From contig JADHNN010000003.1 of the NCBI GenBank assembly GCA_016779485.1, positions 45,806 to 109,805 of the forward strand: a stretch of 64,000 bases of DNA, read 5' to 3'. A program made the position numbers and the translations under genes. The stretch is from Gammaproteobacteria bacterium (GTDB lineage Bacteria > Pseudomonadota > Gammaproteobacteria > GCA-002705445 > GCA-002716945). Positions within the stretch are counted from its first letter, which is position 1. Each line of letters starts with the position of its first letter. This document shows positions 10,232-21,970 of this stretch, piece after piece. Under the pieces are notes generated by a model. That model saw only the letters and a program-made list of their open reading frames with translations. It did no database searches and was not told the origin of the DNA.

Positions 10232-12145
10232 TTAATATCTTATCCGTATTATTAGTAAAGCTAAGATTAATGCAGAGATAATTGTAAGCGAATAATGATA
10301 AATATAGCCTGTTTGGAATTTTCTTACTGTGTTAGAAATTTTATCAAACATTAGAGAAGTATTATTAATAATTCCGTTATCAATAGTTAAAATATCTATG
10401 TTTTTCCATAGATATTTAGTAAGTAAGTTTTGGAATTTTGGGATAAACTTTGTTGATAGATTATTAAAACCGTATTCATTTTTGAGAATAGTACTCAAAA
10501 TATTAGGAATTGATATATTGAAAGATTTTTTATAATAGTAATAATAACTAAAAATAAGCGCTATTAACAAAATAAAAAAATTTATAGTCATAAAGGAGTG
10601 CAAAAAGAAATAGAGAGAATTTATGACATAATTATTATAAAAATCTAAAACAACAGTATTCGACATTAATGAAGCGCCAAATAGTGTACCTGAAAGTAGT
10701 GAGTCAAATATAAATAATCCTAGAAATACTGAAGGCGCTGTAAGTATGAAAAGTGGGACTAACATTTCTTTATCATTCTCTTTTTCATTCCTATCATGTA
10801 ATGTGCACTCTCCAAAAAAAACTTTGAAAAATATTTTTGACGTATAAAGTGTAGTGATAAATATTCCAGCTAGAAGCATTGTGTACGGGATTGTGTGATT
10901 ATAGTATCCAATTGCATCAATAATTACTTCTTTAGAATAAAACCCGGACGTAAGTGGAAAACCTATAAGCGATAATGATGCATATAAGAAAGCCAAATAA
11001 GTTATTGGCATAAATTTCCTTAGTCCTCCTATTTTTCTTATATCTTGCTCATGATGACATTTGATAATTATTGACCCAGCACATAGAAATAACAAAGCTT
11101 TAAAAAATGCATGTGTTATTAAATGAAATATTGCAAGAGAATATAATGATGCCCCCAGTGCCGCGGTCATATAGCCTAGTTGAGAAATGGTGGAATATGC
11201 AATGATTCTTTTAATATCATTTTGAACAAGCGATACAAGTCCAAGAAAAAATGCTGTAACTGATCCAACATAAAGTATGAATATCGAAACATCCTCTGCT
11301 AAGACATACAGTGGCGATAGTCTAGCAACCATGTAGATGCCAGCGGTGACCATAGTTGCAGCATGAATAAGTGCTGATATAGGTGTTGGGCCCTCCATTG
11401 AGTCTGGCAACCAAAAATGAAGCGGTACCTGAGCAGATTTTGCCATAGCACCAACAAAAAGAAGTAAACAAATTGAACTTAGTAAATTAAATGAAGTTCC
11501 AAAAATGTCTAATTCAGAATTATTTATAGTATCTTTTAAGTTAAAAACTTCTGTATAGTTTGTTGTTCCATAGGTAACAAAGACCAAGCATAAACCGAGT
11601 AGTAAACCTATATCGCCTACTCTATTAACTAAAAATGCCTTATAGTTAGCTTTAATGGCAGATTCCTTACTCGTCCAAAACCCAATTAATAGGTAACTAG
11701 ATAATCCGACTAGTTCCCATCCGATAAATAATTGAAAAAAATTGTTAGATAGAACTATCAGTAACATAGAAAAAGTAAAAAAGTTTGTGTATATAAAGAA
11801 CCTGTTAAAAGAAGATTCATCTTTCATATATGAAATTGAATAATAATGAACTAAAAACGAAACTGATGTCACAACAGTTGACATTACTAGCGATAGAGAA
11901 TCTATATAGAGCCCAAATGACAATGAGTATAGTTTCGTGTCTGCAAATACAAGTACATCTTGCGATACTGGCAAATAATTGCAACTGAAGTATAAAAATA
12001 ATAAATATATTGAAACAAAAAAGGATATCAATATAGAAGAATTAGAAATAAATATGGATAGTCTTTTAGAATTATTTTGAGTATAAAGCAGCAGTAAAGT
12101 ACCCACTAATGGCGCTAGTAATAATATAAGTGCTAAATATATCAA
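10232..12145 (-). CDS. nuoL: NADH-quinone oxidoreductase subunit L
   Basis: The distal proton-pumping subunit of complex I, with the long lateral helix at its C-terminus. The 637 residues have about 16 transmembrane helices, with the [18 protein letters not shown] glutamate motif, the [19 protein letters not shown] motif and [10 protein letters not shown]. The start is TTG (12145-12143), overlapping the nuoK stop as TTGA; the N-terminus [17 protein letters not shown] aligns with normal NuoL starts. Confidence 0.97.
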   Translation of the reverse strand: MIYLALILLLAPLVGTLLLLYTQNNSKRLSIFISNSSILISFFVSIYLLFLYFSCNYLPVSQDVLVFADTKLYSLSFGLYIDSLSLVMSTVVTSVSFLVHYYSISYMKDESSFNRFFIYTNFFTFSMLLIVLSNNFFQLFIGWELVGLSSYLLIGFWTSKESAIKANYKAFLVNRVGDIGLLLGLCLVFVTYGTTNYTEVFNLKDTINNSELDIFGTSFNLLSSICLLLFVGAMAKSAQVPLHFWLPDSMEGPTPISALIHAATMVTAGIYMVARLSPLYVLAEDVSIFILYVGSVTAFFLGLVSLVQNDIKRIIAYSTISQLGYMTAALGASLYSLAIFHLITHAFFKALLFLCAGSIIIKCHHEQDIRKIGGLRKFMPITYLAFLYASLSLIGFPLTSGFYSKEVIIDAIGYYNHTIPYTMLLAGIFITTLYTSKIFFKVFFGECTLHDRNEKENDKEMLVPLFILTAPSVFLGLFIFDSLLSGTLFGASLMSNTVVLDFYNNYVINSLYFFLHSFMTINFFILLIALIFSYYYYYKKSFNISIPNILSTILKNEYGFNNLSTKFIPKFQNLLTKYLWKNIDILTIDNGIINNTSLMFDKISNTVRKFQTGYIYHYSLTIISALILALLIIRIRY

Positions 12146-12447
12146 CCTTTTAACTCCGATAAATCATCGACATCTATGGTTTTTTTATTTCTAAACAGAA
12201 CTATCAGTAACGCAAGCCCAATTGCAGACTCTGCTGCAACGACAGTTAGAACAAAAAATACAAAAACTTGGCCAGTAAGATCGCCTAAATAATTACCAAG
12301 AGTGATTAAATTAAAATTGACTGACAAAAACATTAATTCAAGTGACATCAATAATACGAGAATATTTTTTCTATTTAGAAAAATACCTGCAATCGATATT
12401 GCAAATATAATCGTGCTTAATATTAAATAATAGCTAATCGGAATCAT
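12142..12447 (-). CDS. nuoK: NADH-quinone oxidoreductase subunit K
   Basis: Small three-helix membrane subunit of complex I, 101 residues as usual. The conserved glutamate in [12 protein letters not shown] and the second one in [12 protein letters not shown] are present; these are proton-path residues in the family. It lies one base downstream of nuoJ and overlaps nuoL. Confidence 0.97.
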   Translation of the reverse strand: MIPISYYLILSTIIFAISIAGIFLNRKNILVLLMSLELMFLSVNFNLITLGNYLGDLTGQVFVFFVLTVVAAESAIGLALLIVLFRNKKTIDVDDLSELKG

Positions 12448-12448
12448 G

Positions 12449-13045
12449 TTATTCTTTCAATCCGGTTATTACTTTGAGTCTGTCTTTTTTAGATACAGAT
12501 ATTTGGCTTGTTGGGTTTTGATATTTATTTTTTGGATTCTTTTTATATGTAAGGATGATTGCAGAAATAATACCTAATAAGAGAATCAATCCTGCTATCT
12601 CAAATTCAACTAGATATTTTGTAAATAACAAATACCCTAAATTTTCAGTATTACTTGTACTTATAATTTCAATATTCTTAACAGCATTGTAATCAATATT
12701 TTCGAATGTGTTTACAAAAAAGAAAATTACTAGTGCATTAAATGCTAGAAATATCCCAATGCCTAATGGTAAATAATTAATATATGCGGCACTTTTTTTA
12801 GCTATATTTATATCAAGCATCATTACAACAAAAAGAAATAGAACCATTACTGCACCAACATAAACTAAAATTAAAATAATTGATAAAAATTCTGCTCCAA
12901 GAAGAAGCCATAATACTGCAGATAAAAAAAATGAAAAAACAAGATTAACTGCAGACAGAACAGGATTTGACGATGTTATAACTTTTAAGCATGTAAAAAC
13001 AAGTAGCAAACTAAATATGAAGAATGTAATTAATTCAATATTCAT
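12449..13045 (-). CDS. nuoJ: NADH-quinone oxidoreductase subunit J
   Basis: Five-helix membrane subunit of complex I, 198 residues. The conserved [21 protein letters not shown] segment forms the helix with the pi-bulge that links the Q-site and the proton channels. The C-terminal tail is short, lysine-rich and cytosolic. It overlaps the end of nuoI by four bases. Confidence 0.96.
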   Translation of the reverse strand: MNIELITFFIFSLLLVFTCLKVITSSNPVLSAVNLVFSFFLSAVLWLLLGAEFLSIILILVYVGAVMVLFLFVVMMLDINIAKKSAAYINYLPLGIGIFLAFNALVIFFFVNTFENIDYNAVKNIEIISTSNTENLGYLLFTKYLVEFEIAGLILLLGIISAIILTYKKNPKNKYQNPTSQISVSKKDRLKVITGLKE

Positions 13046-13530
13046 AACTTGTTCACACTTCTATCCTTTAATTCTTCTTTTTCATATAGATCACCTATCT
13101 TTAGAAGATCTATTTTACTCATAACGCTATCTTGTCTATTTTCAAAATGATATTCAAATATACTCGTTTCAACTATTGCGTCAACAGGACATGCTTCTTC
13201 ACAGAAACCGCAATAAATACATTTAAATAAATCAATATCATACTTTGTTGTCCTTCTTGTTTTATCACTTTCTCTCTCTTCAGTCTCTATAGTTATAGCA
13301 AGTGCCGGGCAAACTGCTTCACACAATTTACAACCTATACAACGCTCTTCTCCATTTGGATATTTTCTTAAGGCATGCAATCCTCTAAATCTAGTTGATA
13401 GTGGGGTTTTTTCATCTGGATACTGAATTGTAATAGGTTTTTTATATATTTTTTTTCCCGTGATTCTAAGGCCTTTGAGAATCTCAATAAAAAATAAACT
13501 TTTGAGAAAATTAATTATGTTCTTTATCAT
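13042..13530 (-). CDS. nuoI: NADH-quinone oxidoreductase subunit I (two 4Fe-4S clusters)
   Basis: Ferredoxin-like subunit that carries clusters N6a and N6b on the electron path to NuoB. The two CxxCxxCxxxCP motifs are intact: Cys64/67/70/74 and Cys104/107/110/114. The 162-residue length and the N-terminal amphipathic helix match the proteobacterial form. The ATG overlaps the nuoH stop as ATGA on the neighbouring side. Confidence 0.98.
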   Translation of the reverse strand: MIKNIINFLKSLFFIEILKGLRITGKKIYKKPITIQYPDEKTPLSTRFRGLHALRKYPNGEERCIGCKLCEAVCPALAITIETEERESDKTRRTTKYDIDLFKCIYCGFCEEACPVDAIVETSIFEYHFENRQDSVMSKIDLLKIGDLYEKEELKDRSVNKL

Positions 13531-14543
13531 GATAGCGGTAAATACTTAAGAAATATCAATATTCCAATTATGCTAAGCCAAAAAAATGTAATAGGTAAAA
13601 AAACTTTCCATCCTAATCTCATAATCTGATCATATCTATATCTCGGGAGTGTAGCTCTTAGCCATAGAAAGACAAATATAAACATTAGTGTTTTTAGAGA
13701 TAACCAGAAAAATCCTGGTATGAAAGATAAGTATGAATCAATAATCGTACCTTGAAATGGAGATAACCATCCTCCGAAAAACATTATGCTACATAAAATG
13801 CTAATTAAAATTAGGTTCATGTATTCTGCAAGGAAGAACATTGCAAAAGCCATCCCAGAGTATTCAACATGAAACCCTGCTACAATTTCTGATTCACCTT
13901 CAGATACATCGAATGGGGCTCTATTTGTCTCGGCTACTCCTGCAATAAAATATATCAAAAATAATGGAAATAGAGGCAGCCAAAACCAACTAAAAATATT
14001 TCCTGATTGAGCATAAATAATATTCTGTAGATTTAAACTTCCGGATAGCATAAGAACGCCAACTAGTGCAAAGCCCATTGCTATTTCATAAGCTATTATT
14101 TGTGCAGCTGATCTCATAGATCCAAGAAATGCATATTTTGAATTAGAAGCCCAACCAGCAAGAATAACACCATAAACACTCAGTGAAGTGAGAGCTAATA
14201 TAAATAATAAACCTGCATTAATATTTGAGATAATAAAATATTCAGATAATGGAATAACAGACCAAACCATTAGTGATGGTACAAGCATTAATATTGGTGC
14301 TGTGAGAAAAATACCTTTGTTAGCGTTTGTTGGTATTATTATTTCTTTAGATACCAGTTTAAGAACATCTGCAATAGGTTGAAGTAAGCCTGAAGGGCCA
14401 ACTCTCATAGGTCCCATTCTTGACTGCATAAAGCCAATAATCTTTCGTTCTGAATAAGTGACATAAGCTACAATGAGAAACAAAGGAACAACAACTATCA
14501 AAATTGATAATAATGTCTTAATTATATAAAAAATAGGTTCCAT
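13527..14543 (-). CDS. nuoH: NADH-quinone oxidoreductase subunit H
   Basis: Membrane subunit that forms the quinone-binding chamber with NuoB and NuoD. It has 338 residues and about eight helices. Conserved features are the [21 protein letters not shown] loop region, the [26 protein letters not shown] charged loop (seen in parts), and a C-terminal [18 protein letters not shown] segment. Its ATG shares a base with the nuoG stop. Confidence 0.98.
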   Translation of the reverse strand: MEPIFYIIKTLLSILIVVVPLFLIVAYVTYSERKIIGFMQSRMGPMRVGPSGLLQPIADVLKLVSKEIIIPTNANKGIFLTAPILMLVPSLMVWSVIPLSEYFIISNINAGLLFILALTSLSVYGVILAGWASNSKYAFLGSMRSAAQIIAYEIAMGFALVGVLMLSGSLNLQNIIYAQSGNIFSWFWLPLFPLFLIYFIAGVAETNRAPFDVSEGESEIVAGFHVEYSGMAFAMFFLAEYMNLILISILCSIMFFGGWLSPFQGTIIDSYLSFIPGFFWLSLKTLMFIFVFLWLRATLPRYRYDQIMRLGWKVFLPITFFWLSIIGILIFLKYLPLS

Positions 14544-16783
14544 TATTCGATATCAATAACTGAGTTACAGCTACCAAGTTTTTGTTTATATCTTCCGCTA
14601 AACTTTAATAATATAGTATTTTCAGGTTTAGAATGTGTTTTAATATTTGTATTAATTTTAATTTGTTTACTGTGTTCTGTAAGAGTAACTTTCTTATCTT
14701 CTGTAATATTCATATCCATAGGTAAACTCATAAAGTTATCTGCATCATGAGTATTTAATAACGATTCACATCTTCTTAATGTTGGATTATTAGTATTTGG
14801 ACTTCTAATAATATATTTTTCTAATATGTCTTTTTCTTTAGGTACTCTAAGATTTTCAGTAATCACATAATTATCTGTAATATTAATAGAAGATAATATC
14901 TTACTTATATCTTGGGATATTTGTTTATTAGAAATATCTAACCCTAAAGCTTTAGAAATATTATGTAAAAAGTCTAACCCTGGTTTAGCTTTTTCTTTTG
15001 GAAGGATTACCGCTTCAGATTTTTGTAATTGTTTATTTGTATTTAAATGAGTGCCAGTTGATTCTTGTTGGACAGCAAGGGGGAAAACAATATCCGCATA
15101 TTTTTCTATTGCATCTGTAATATATGATGAAAAGAAAATATTATATTTAGATTTTTTTAGTTTATCTAGAATTTCAATATCATTCGAAAAATCATATTCA
15201 GGTTCTAAATTATAAACTATAAACATGTCATTAGATGGATAAGCAGATACATAATTTTTTTCTTTGTATTTATCGCATTGAATGCCTCCCGGTAAACGAT
15301 GCGGAATTATACCCATAGCCCATGCTCCAGATGAATTACTTAAATCACCAAGAAGAGCTAACTTTGAATTTGTTAATTTAGCGAAGTTACTTGTGCTATT
15401 AAGTATCTCCGTGTAATTTTTTAAATGAGTTGAAGACGGTCCTAAAATTATAAGATTCTTATGGTTACTCTCAATGCTAGCTAACTGGTTATTTGCGCTA
15501 TCTCTTAGATATCTGACAAGATCAGTAGGACTAAAAATTTCGTTTATATTTGTGTCAAAATTTTCAGAATAATTATAGGTTGCAAGTGAAAACACATTTG
15601 TTGAATTATTTTTAATAGCATTTCTCAGATAGATAGATAGAATAGGAAATTCTTTGCTTATATTTGTATTTACAAGAATAATATTATCCATCTTGGCTAA
15701 ATCATTAATTTTGATATCAAATGATGGGATTACAGGATAATTCTCTTGATATCTAAAATCACATTCTTTAGTGCGATGATCTATATTTGTTATACCATTT
15801 TCTCTAAGAATCTTTTGATACAAATACATTTCCTCACAAGATGATTGAGCTGACATAATAGCTGTTGTGTTTGGAGAAAACTCTTTTATTTTTTCTGCTG
15901 TAATAGAGTACAAAGAATTAAGGTCAGACTGTATAAGTTTATTATTTTCTTTGATCATTGGAAGAAGTATCCTTTCGTTAGATTCTATACCTTCATGACC
16001 AAATCTATCTCTATCTGATAACCATGATAAATTTATTTGCTCATTTTCTTTTGGAACAGCTCTTTTTATAGAATTTTTATAGATATGATAATAAATATTT
16101 GAACCTAAACAATCGTTAAAGGATATCGAATTTTTTTGCTCTAAATCCCATGTCCTAGCACTATACTTATATAAGTTATTATTCAATGCGCCAACAGGGC
16201 ATAGATCAATGACATTTCCTGACAGTTCAGAAGTAAGACTTTGGTTAACAAATGTTTCAATTTTAGTTTTTTCACCTCTTCCTGTCATTCCAAGTTCTTT
16301 AATACCCGCGACTTCTTCACCGAAGCGGACACATCGACTACAATGAATGCATCTTGTCATTTCTGTACTAACTAAACTGCCTATATCTTTGTCAATAACA
16401 GTTCGCTTCATCTCATTATAATTCGATTTATAATCTCCATGATCAAGAGATACGTCTTGGAGCTCACATTCGCCTGCTTGATCGCATACTGGACAATCTA
16501 GAGGGTGATTTATTAAAAGAAATTCCATTGTACTTTTCTGAGCATCTTCAGTAACACTACCTGTAGTTTTAATTTTCATACCTTCTCTAACTAAAGTGGA
16601 GCATGCCGGTTGTGGGAACTTAGCACCTTCAACTTCTATAAGACACATTCTACAACTTGCAACAATACTTAGTCGTTTGTGGTAACAGAATCTTGGGATA
16701 TGTATATTTAGACGATCTGTAACTTGAATTATAGTTTCATTATCAAATGCTTCATGTTTATTATCATTTATAAAGATTTCCAC
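14543..16783 (-). CDS. nuoG: NADH-quinone oxidoreductase subunit G
   Basis: Large iron-sulfur subunit of the complex I peripheral arm, 746 residues. The N-terminal 2Fe-2S site is complete (Cys33, 44, 47, 61), followed by the His-plus-three-Cys site [14 protein letters not shown], and the 4Fe-4S site RCIHCSRC with the distant DLCPVGAL cysteine. The rest is a diverged molybdopterin-oxidoreductase-like domain, shorter than in E. coli (908). The start is GTG (16783-16781), directly after the nuoF TAA stop. Confidence 0.97.
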   Translation of the reverse strand: MEIFINDNKHEAFDNETIIQVTDRLNIHIPRFCYHKRLSIVASCRMCLIEVEGAKFPQPACSTLVREGMKIKTTGSVTEDAQKSTMEFLLINHPLDCPVCDQAGECELQDVSLDHGDYKSNYNEMKRTVIDKDIGSLVSTEMTRCIHCSRCVRFGEEVAGIKELGMTGRGEKTKIETFVNQSLTSELSGNVIDLCPVGALNNNLYKYSARTWDLEQKNSISFNDCLGSNIYYHIYKNSIKRAVPKENEQINLSWLSDRDRFGHEGIESNERILLPMIKENNKLIQSDLNSLYSITAEKIKEFSPNTTAIMSAQSSCEEMYLYQKILRENGITNIDHRTKECDFRYQENYPVIPSFDIKINDLAKMDNIILVNTNISKEFPILSIYLRNAIKNNSTNVFSLATYNYSENFDTNINEIFSPTDLVRYLRDSANNQLASIESNHKNLIILGPSSTHLKNYTEILNSTSNFAKLTNSKLALLGDLSNSSGAWAMGIIPHRLPGGIQCDKYKEKNYVSAYPSNDMFIVYNLEPEYDFSNDIEILDKLKKSKYNIFFSSYITDAIEKYADIVFPLAVQQESTGTHLNTNKQLQKSEAVILPKEKAKPGLDFLHNISKALGLDISNKQISQDISKILSSINITDNYVITENLRVPKEKDILEKYIIRSPNTNNPTLRRCESLLNTHDADNFMSLPMDMNITEDKKVTLTEHSKQIKINTNIKTHSKPENTILLKFSGRYKQKLGSCNSVIDIE

Positions 16784-18061
16784 TTAGCCCACCATTGATT
16801 CTTTTTTATCAACATAATATTCAAATTCGTTCCAAAAATTCTTAAGGAAACTAATCACAGGCATTGCTGCAGCATCGCCTAATGCACATATGCAATGTCC
16901 TTCAATTTGATTTGCAATCCTGTTTAGAAGATCTAAATCAGATTGCGTTCCTCTGCCTGACTTAATTTTTACAAGTGTCTTGTATAACCACCCAGTTCCC
17001 TCTCTACAAGGCGTACATTGGCCACAAGATTCCGCATAATAAAACCTTGATATTCTCTCAAGTACTGAAACCATACAAGTTGATTCATCCATAACGATTA
17101 TTCCACCGGAGCCTAACATAGTTCCTATTGACATTAGAGATTCATAATCCATTGGTATGTTAATTATATCTTTACCCTTTACAACAGGGACAGATGAACC
17201 TCCCGGAATAACGGCTTTTAGTTTTTTATTATCTAAAATTCCGCCACATTGATTTAATAACTCAGAAAATGGAATTCCAAGTGGCGCCTCAATAACGTCC
17301 GGCCGATTTAAATGTCCGCTCATACAAAACATTTTTACACCAATAGAATCATTTAGTCCGAGATTTTTATACCATTCATCGCCATTTTTAAGTATGTATG
17401 GAACAGTTGCTAGAGTTTCTGTATTATTAATAATAGTTGGTTTTCCATATAAACCTTGAACAGCTGGGAAAGGTGGTTTAATTCTAGGCATACCTCTCTT
17501 TCCTTCTATTGACTCTAACATTGCTGTTTCTTCTCCAACGATATATGCACCGGCACCAATTAGAGGGATTATGTCTATAGAAATATCAGAATTTAAAACT
17601 TTATTTCCAATGAGATTATTTTTATATGCTTCTTTTACAGCAGTATTAAAAACAATCCATTGATCACCGATAAACTCCCCTCTTAAATAATTGTAACCAA
17701 CGGATGCATCTATTGCATAACAAGCTATGAGCATTCCTTCTATAACTGCGTGAGGATTATATCTGAGTATATCTCTATCTTTACATGTACCAGGCTCACT
17801 CTCATCAGAATTACAAACTAAATATCGTTGTTTTTCAGCTGAATTTATAAAAGACCATTTCAATCCAGTTAAAAATCCAGCCCCTCCTTTTCCTTTCAAT
17901 CCAGATTCTTTAACTAATCGAATAATTTCTGATTTTGGAGTTTTATCTCTAATGATTTTTTTCCATGAGTGATATCCATCTTGAGCAAGATAAGTTTCTA
18001 TACTTGAAGGATTATCCAGAGAGAAGGTTGCGGTACATAATTTAATCATTGGGTATCTCAT
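16784..18061 (-). CDS. nuoF: NADH-quinone oxidoreductase subunit F (NADH/FMN site)
   Basis: Carries the NADH and FMN sites and cluster N3. The glycine-rich GKGGAGFLTGLKW, the GAYIVGEETAML motif and the cluster ligands ESCGQCTPCREGTGW plus the later HCICALGDA cysteine are visible. Two starts are possible: ATG at 18061 (20-base overlap with nuoE) or ATG at 18049 (8-base overlap, with a GAG-rich stretch just upstream). Length (425 or 421) fits the family either way. Confidence 0.97.
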   Translation of the reverse strand: MRYPMIKLCTATFSLDNPSSIETYLAQDGYHSWKKIIRDKTPKSEIIRLVKESGLKGKGGAGFLTGLKWSFINSAEKQRYLVCNSDESEPGTCKDRDILRYNPHAVIEGMLIACYAIDASVGYNYLRGEFIGDQWIVFNTAVKEAYKNNLIGNKVLNSDISIDIIPLIGAGAYIVGEETAMLESIEGKRGMPRIKPPFPAVQGLYGKPTIINNTETLATVPYILKNGDEWYKNLGLNDSIGVKMFCMSGHLNRPDVIEAPLGIPFSELLNQCGGILDNKKLKAVIPGGSSVPVVKGKDIINIPMDYESLMSIGTMLGSGGIIVMDESTCMVSVLERISRFYYAESCGQCTPCREGTGWLYKTLVKIKSGRGTQSDLDLLNRIANQIEGHCICALGDAAAMPVISFLKNFWNEFEYYVDKKESMVG

Positions 18062-18539
18062 CTAATATTTTATCTATTTTTTCATATGTAAGGTTTTCAT
18101 AATTTATATGGTTAATTTGCATCATTGGAGCTCCATTACAAGCAGCTAGACACTCCATTTCATCTTTAAGATAAAATTTATTATCTTTAGTGGATTCCCC
18201 TACTTTAATATTAAGTTTTTTCTCAATGTAATTTAATATGTCATCAGATTTTCTCAACATACACGATACGTTTGTGCATACTGAAATTATATTTTTACCT
18301 ATCGGCTTTAGATTAAACATAGAATAAAAAGTAGCAACCTCATAGACGTCAATTTTAGTCAAACCAAGGTAATTAGCTAAAGAAGAAATAAGTTCTTCAT
18401 TTAAATATCCATTATTATGGTGCTGAATGATTAACAATGATTCAATAATCGCAGATTTACTTTTATCTGGTGGAAACTTACTTCGTATCACATCAATTTC
18501 TTCTATCAGATGCTTTGGAAAATTGTCTTTAAAATTCAT
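18042..18539 (-). CDS. nuoE: NADH-quinone oxidoreductase subunit E (2Fe-2S)
   Basis: Thioredoxin-fold 24-kDa subunit with cluster N1a. The four ligands are present with family spacing: Cys88, Cys93, Cys130 and Cys134 (CTNVSC and CLAAC). Length is 165 residues. It overlaps nuoD by one base upstream and nuoF downstream. Confidence 0.97.
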   Translation of the reverse strand: MNFKDNFPKHLIEEIDVIRSKFPPDKSKSAIIESLLIIQHHNNGYLNEELISSLANYLGLTKIDVYEVATFYSMFNLKPIGKNIISVCTNVSCMLRKSDDILNYIEKKLNIKVGESTKDNKFYLKDEMECLAACNGAPMMQINHINYENLTYEKIDKILDEIPND

Positions 18540-19792
18540 TATCTATCAATCTCACCAAAAACAATATCTTGAGTACCTATAATTGTTACCACATCAGAAA
18601 GCATATGTCCCTTTGACATTTCGTTCAGGGCAGCAAGATGCGGAAATCCTGGAGCTCTGATTTTTAATCTATAAGGCTTATTTGCTCCATCAGATATCAT
18701 GTACACTCCAAATTCTCCTTTAGGAGCTTCTACTGCAGTATATGTCTCGCCTTCAGGAACACAGTAACCCTCACTAAATAGCTTAAAGTGATGTATCAGC
18801 GATTCCATGTTGTCTTTCATGTCATCTCTGCTTGGTGGCGCTATCTTAGTATTAGAAGAGATATAGTTGCCACTATCGTTTTTTAACCAATCACAACATT
18901 GTTTAATAATATTCGCTGATTCTCTCATTTCATGTATTCTTACAAGATATCTATCGTATGAATCGCCTTCAGTACCAATTGGAATATCAAATTTTAGTTT
19001 TTTATAAACTTCGTAAGGTTCTTTTTTTCGAAGATCCCAACTTATTCCAGAACCTCTTAACATAGGACCCGTAAATCCCAGCTCTACAGCACGTTCAGGA
19101 GAAACGACACCAATGCCAACCGTTCTTTGTTTCCAGATTCTGTTTTCTGTTAATAGATTTTCATACTCATCAACATTTTTTGGAAACCTATCAACAAAAC
19201 TATCTATAAAATCAAGAAGAGTTCCCTCTCTGTTATAGTTCAATTTTTCGATTTGCTCTAAATTATGATTCTTATTAATCATAAATTTTGGCATTACTGT
19301 AGGCAGATCCTTTGCAACTCCTCCTGGTCTATAGTAAGTAGCATGCATTCTTGTGCCAGATACTGCTTCATAACAATCCATTAAATCTTCCCTTTCTCGA
19401 AAGGCATATAAAAACACAGACATGGCTCCAATATCTAGTGCGTGCGCTCCAAGCCAAAGTAAATGATTCAATATTCTGGTAATTTCATCATACATTACAC
19501 GAATATACTGAGCTCTTTCTGGGACATCTAATTTGAGCAAATTTTCTATAGCCAAAACATAGGCATGCTCATTACACATCATGGATACATAATCTAGCCG
19601 ATCCATATATCCGATATTTTGGTTGTATGGTTTTGATTCTGCTAACTTCTCTGTGGCTCTGTGAAGAAGACCTATGTGTGGATCAGCACTACGTATTACT
19701 TCCCCATCCATCTCCAAAATTAATCTCAGAACACCGTGTGCTGCTGGATGCTGCGGACCAAAATTCATTGTAAAGTTTTTATATTCACTCAT
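18539..19792 (-). CDS. nuoD: NADH-quinone oxidoreductase subunit D (49 kDa)
   Basis: NiFe-hydrogenase-like subunit that forms the quinone site with NuoB and NuoH. It has 417 residues with [36 protein letters not shown], and [18 protein letters not shown]. It is a separate gene from nuoC, unlike the fused nuoCD of enteric bacteria. Its ATG overlaps the nuoC stop by four bases. Confidence 0.98.
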   Translation of the reverse strand: MSEYKNFTMNFGPQHPAAHGVLRLILEMDGEVIRSADPHIGLLHRATEKLAESKPYNQNIGYMDRLDYVSMMCNEHAYVLAIENLLKLDVPERAQYIRVMYDEITRILNHLLWLGAHALDIGAMSVFLYAFREREDLMDCYEAVSGTRMHATYYRPGGVAKDLPTVMPKFMINKNHNLEQIEKLNYNREGTLLDFIDSFVDRFPKNVDEYENLLTENRIWKQRTVGIGVVSPERAVELGFTGPMLRGSGISWDLRKKEPYEVYKKLKFDIPIGTEGDSYDRYLVRIHEMRESANIIKQCCDWLKNDSGNYISSNTKIAPPSRDDMKDNMESLIHHFKLFSEGYCVPEGETYTAVEAPKGEFGVYMISDGANKPYRLKIRAPGFPHLAALNEMSKGHMLSDVVTIIGTQDIVFGEIDR

Positions 19793-20433
19793 TTACTTTT
19801 CCTTATTACCTTTGGAACAAGTGTTCTCGGAGTTATATCAACAGCTTGATTTACTACCTTTTTTTGTTCTGGATCATATGCGACTTGAGTGTTTCCAGTT
19901 AATGGGAATTTTTTTCTAAATGGATGCCCTATAAATCCATAGTCTGTAAGTATCCTTCTTAAGTCATTATGTCCCTCAAATAAAACCCCGAATAAATCAT
20001 ATGCTTCCCTTTCATACCAATCAGCAGATGCAAAGATTTCAGTTACAGATGGTATTATTAAAGAGTCATTGTCTAGATTGCATTTAATTCTAATGCGCAT
20101 ATTGAAATCCATCGATAAAAGATGATAGACAACAGTTAGTTTATATTCTTCAACTTCATCTTCGTTGACAAAATCGATTCTACTATGTGACTGAGGATTT
20201 ATACCTCTATTATATCCGGATGATGTAGCTTCTTTTGTTTCCCATTCTGATTTTCCATAATCAATAAAATCAACTGCACAAAGATCAATTAATTGAGTAA
20301 ATTTTAAATCTTGAGATTCTTTGAGTATCTTAAGAAGTTTTTTAAGGTTAGTTTTTTCAACGGTAAGAGTGACCATATCATTTTCTGAATAGTCAACAAC
20401 CAGCTCATTTACGAGTTTCTTGATCTTGTTCAT
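19789..20433 (-). CDS. nuoC: NADH-quinone oxidoreductase subunit C (30 kDa)
   Basis: Peripheral-arm subunit, 214 residues. The family signature is [19 protein letters not shown] followed by [23 protein letters not shown]. It is a stand-alone gene between nuoB (3 bases upstream) and nuoD (4-base overlap), the ancestral arrangement. Confidence 0.97.
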   Translation of the reverse strand: MNKIKKLVNELVVDYSENDMVTLTVEKTNLKKLLKILKESQDLKFTQLIDLCAVDFIDYGKSEWETKEATSSGYNRGINPQSHSRIDFVNEDEVEEYKLTVVYHLLSMDFNMRIRIKCNLDNDSLIIPSVTEIFASADWYEREAYDLFGVLFEGHNDLRRILTDYGFIGHPFRKKFPLTGNTQVAYDPEQKKVVNQAVDITPRTLVPKVIRKSK

Positions 20434-20436
20434 AAG

Positions 20437-20937
20437 TTATTTGATTTTTATTCTATTTTTATTTCTAATTTTATTCTGTAATTGAAGAATGCCATACAAA
20501 AGTGCTTCAGCTGTTGGAGGACATCCCGGAACATATACATCAACTGGGACAATTCTATCGCAACCTCTTACTACTGAATATGAATAGTGATAGTATCCAC
20601 CTCCATTAGCACAAGAACCCATTGAAATTACCCATTTTGGATCTGCCATCTGATCGTATACTTTCCTCAAAGCTGGGGCCATTTTATTAACAAGTGTTCC
20701 AGCTACAATCATGACATCGGACTGTCTTGGGCTAGCTCTAAATAACATTCCAAATCGATCCAGATCGTATCTTGACGCACCAGCATGCATCATTTCAACT
20801 GCACAACATGCGAGACCAAATGTCATAGGCCATAGTGATCCTGTACGAGCCCAATCAAACAAACTTTCAGAATCTGCAAGAACGAACCCATCTCTTTTTA
20901 TATTTTCTAATCCCACTCTAATGCACCTTTTTTCCAT
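20437..20937 (-). CDS. nuoB: NADH-quinone oxidoreductase subunit B (cluster N2)
   Basis: Carries the terminal cluster N2 next to the quinone site. Ligands Cys44-Cys45 ([10 protein letters not shown]), Cys109 (MGSCANGGG) and Cys139 (VPGCPPTAE) are all present. The 166-residue frame overlaps nuoA by 31 bases. A GTG at 20916 (residue 8), with AAGG about 9 bases upstream, is an alternative start that would shorten the overlap to 10 bases. Confidence 0.97.
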   Translation of the reverse strand: MEKRCIRVGLENIKRDGFVLADSESLFDWARTGSLWPMTFGLACCAVEMMHAGASRYDLDRFGMLFRASPRQSDVMIVAGTLVNKMAPALRKVYDQMADPKWVISMGSCANGGGYYHYSYSVVRGCDRIVPVDVYVPGCPPTAEALLYGILQLQNKIRNKNRIKIK

Positions 20938-21263
20938 TCATATATAAATCCCACAAGCAGGATAAATAAAAATATTGCCATAGCTAAAAATCCTTCGTAA
21001 CCAATATGATCTAAAACAACAGCCCATGGAAATAAGAATGCAATTTCTAAATCAAAAATGATAAAGAGAATAGCTACTAGATAAAATCTAACATCAAACT
21101 TCATTCGACTATCTTCAAAAGGTTCGAAGCCACACTCATAGGGAGAGTTTTTTTCATCATCAGGATTACTACCACCAAAAAAGAATCCAGCTGATAACAT
21201 AATAACTGCGAACGCCAGAGCAAGTATTAAAAATATTAATATAGGTAGATATTCAAATAACAT
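20907..21263 (-). CDS. nuoA: NADH-quinone oxidoreductase subunit A
   Basis: Three-helix membrane subunit of complex I and first gene of the nuo operon, 118 residues. The conserved loop [22 protein letters not shown] is complete, including the redox-sensitive loop cysteine. A perfect TATAAT lies only five bases upstream of its ATG, and there is no ribosome site, so transcription may start at or very near the start codon. Confidence 0.97.
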   Translation of the reverse strand: MLFEYLPILIFLILALAFAVIMLSAGFFFGGSNPDDEKNSPYECGFEPFEDSRMKFDVRFYLVAILFIIFDLEIAFLFPWAVVLDHIGYEGFLAMAIFLFILLVGFIYEWKKGALEWD

Positions 21264-21312
21264 GACTTATTATATCCTATATATATACAAATATAAGAGG
21301 CATTATAGAAAG
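21264..21312. promoter_or_regulatory. Divergent promoter region between nuoA and a PNPOx-like gene
   Basis: A 49-base, almost purely A+T gap. On the minus strand TATAAT at 21274-21269 is the best -10 for the nuo operon, with a weak CTTATA -35 at 21297-21292 (17-base spacer). On the plus strand only TATA-like runs and an AAGAGG (21295-21300) are seen ahead of the flavoprotein start. Assignments are by eye. Confidence 0.4.
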
Positions 21313-21885
21313 ATGGTATTAGATAACAAACTAGAAACACTAGAAAATGTAAGAGAAAATATTTCATATAATCTTTCAGAAGGAGTGACAAATAGAAGGT
21401 CAGATTTTAGAACTTTTACATTATGTTCACAGGGAGATTATCCCTCAGGAAGAACGGTAGTATTACGTGGATATGATTCATTAAATAATATCATTACCTT
21501 CCATACAAATTCTCATGCTCAAAAGATTAAAGATATAAATAAATGCCCTCATGTGAGTTGTATTTTTTATAGTAAGTCTCTTAAAATACAAATTAGATGT
21601 TTTGGTGATGCTTCAATAAATCGTAAAAATAATAGATCAATAACTTCATGGAATGAAATGAATGATATGTCTAAAGAATGCTATTTTCAGGACCCTCCTC
21701 CAGGGAATCAAATTAAAGATTACAATACTTTCTCTAAAAATATAACTTCCGGTGAAAGTGATTATTTTTGTGTGATAGATGTAAAGGTTCAAAGGATTGA
21801 TTGGTTATTTTTAAAAAGAGCAGGGCACAGAAGAGCAAATATTTTCTTCAATAATAAAGACAACGACTCATGGGTAAGTCCGTAA
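21313..21885 (+). CDS. Pyridoxamine 5'-phosphate oxidase-family flavoprotein
   Basis: About 190 residues of the FMN-binding split-barrel (PNPOx-like) family. Features include YPSGRTVVLRGYD (the family phosphate/FMN strand), ITFHTNSHAQKIKDINKCP, and IQIRCFGDA; the C-terminal region WLFLKRAGHRRA is diverged from the PdxH RLHDR substrate motif. It could be a PLP-salvage enzyme or another flavin reductase. I place the start at 21313 rather than the in-frame ATG at 21262, whose extra 17 residues are TATA-rich non-conserved sequence overlapping nuoA. The gene sits, in opposite orientation, between tRNA-Leu and nuoA, two genes that are normally adjacent. Confidence 0.75.
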   Translation: MVLDNKLETLENVRENISYNLSEGVTNRRSDFRTFTLCSQGDYPSGRTVVLRGYDSLNNIITFHTNSHAQKIKDINKCPHVSCIFYSKSLKIQIRCFGDASINRKNNRSITSWNEMNDMSKECYFQDPPPGNQIKDYNTFSKNITSGESDYFCVIDVKVQRIDWLFLKRAGHRRANIFFNNKDNDSWVSP

Positions 21886-21888
21886 ACA

Positions 21889-21970
21889 TGCCGATGGCCG
21901 GACTCGAACCGGCACGACTTGCGCCACTGCCCCCTCAAGACAGCGTGTCTACCAGTTCCACCACATCGGC
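21889..21970 (-). tRNA. tRNA-Leu (GAG anticodon), CCA not encoded
   Basis: Minus-strand class II tRNA of 82 bases: acceptor GCCGATG/CATCGGC, D arm typical of leucine tRNAs (TGGTGGAACTGGTAGACA), anticodon loop TTGAGGG (GAG, reads CUY), a short variable arm, and T arm GCCGG-TTCGAGT-CCGGC. The discriminator is A and is followed by TGT, so CCA must be added after transcription, unlike the fMet gene here. Its 5' base directly follows the secG stop codon, so it is probably cut out of the secG transcript. Confidence 0.93.

Noticed and set aside
14543..16783. Shorter NuoG (746 residues) as a truncation
   Set aside because: All three iron-sulfur motifs are present and many bacteria have NuoG of similar size.
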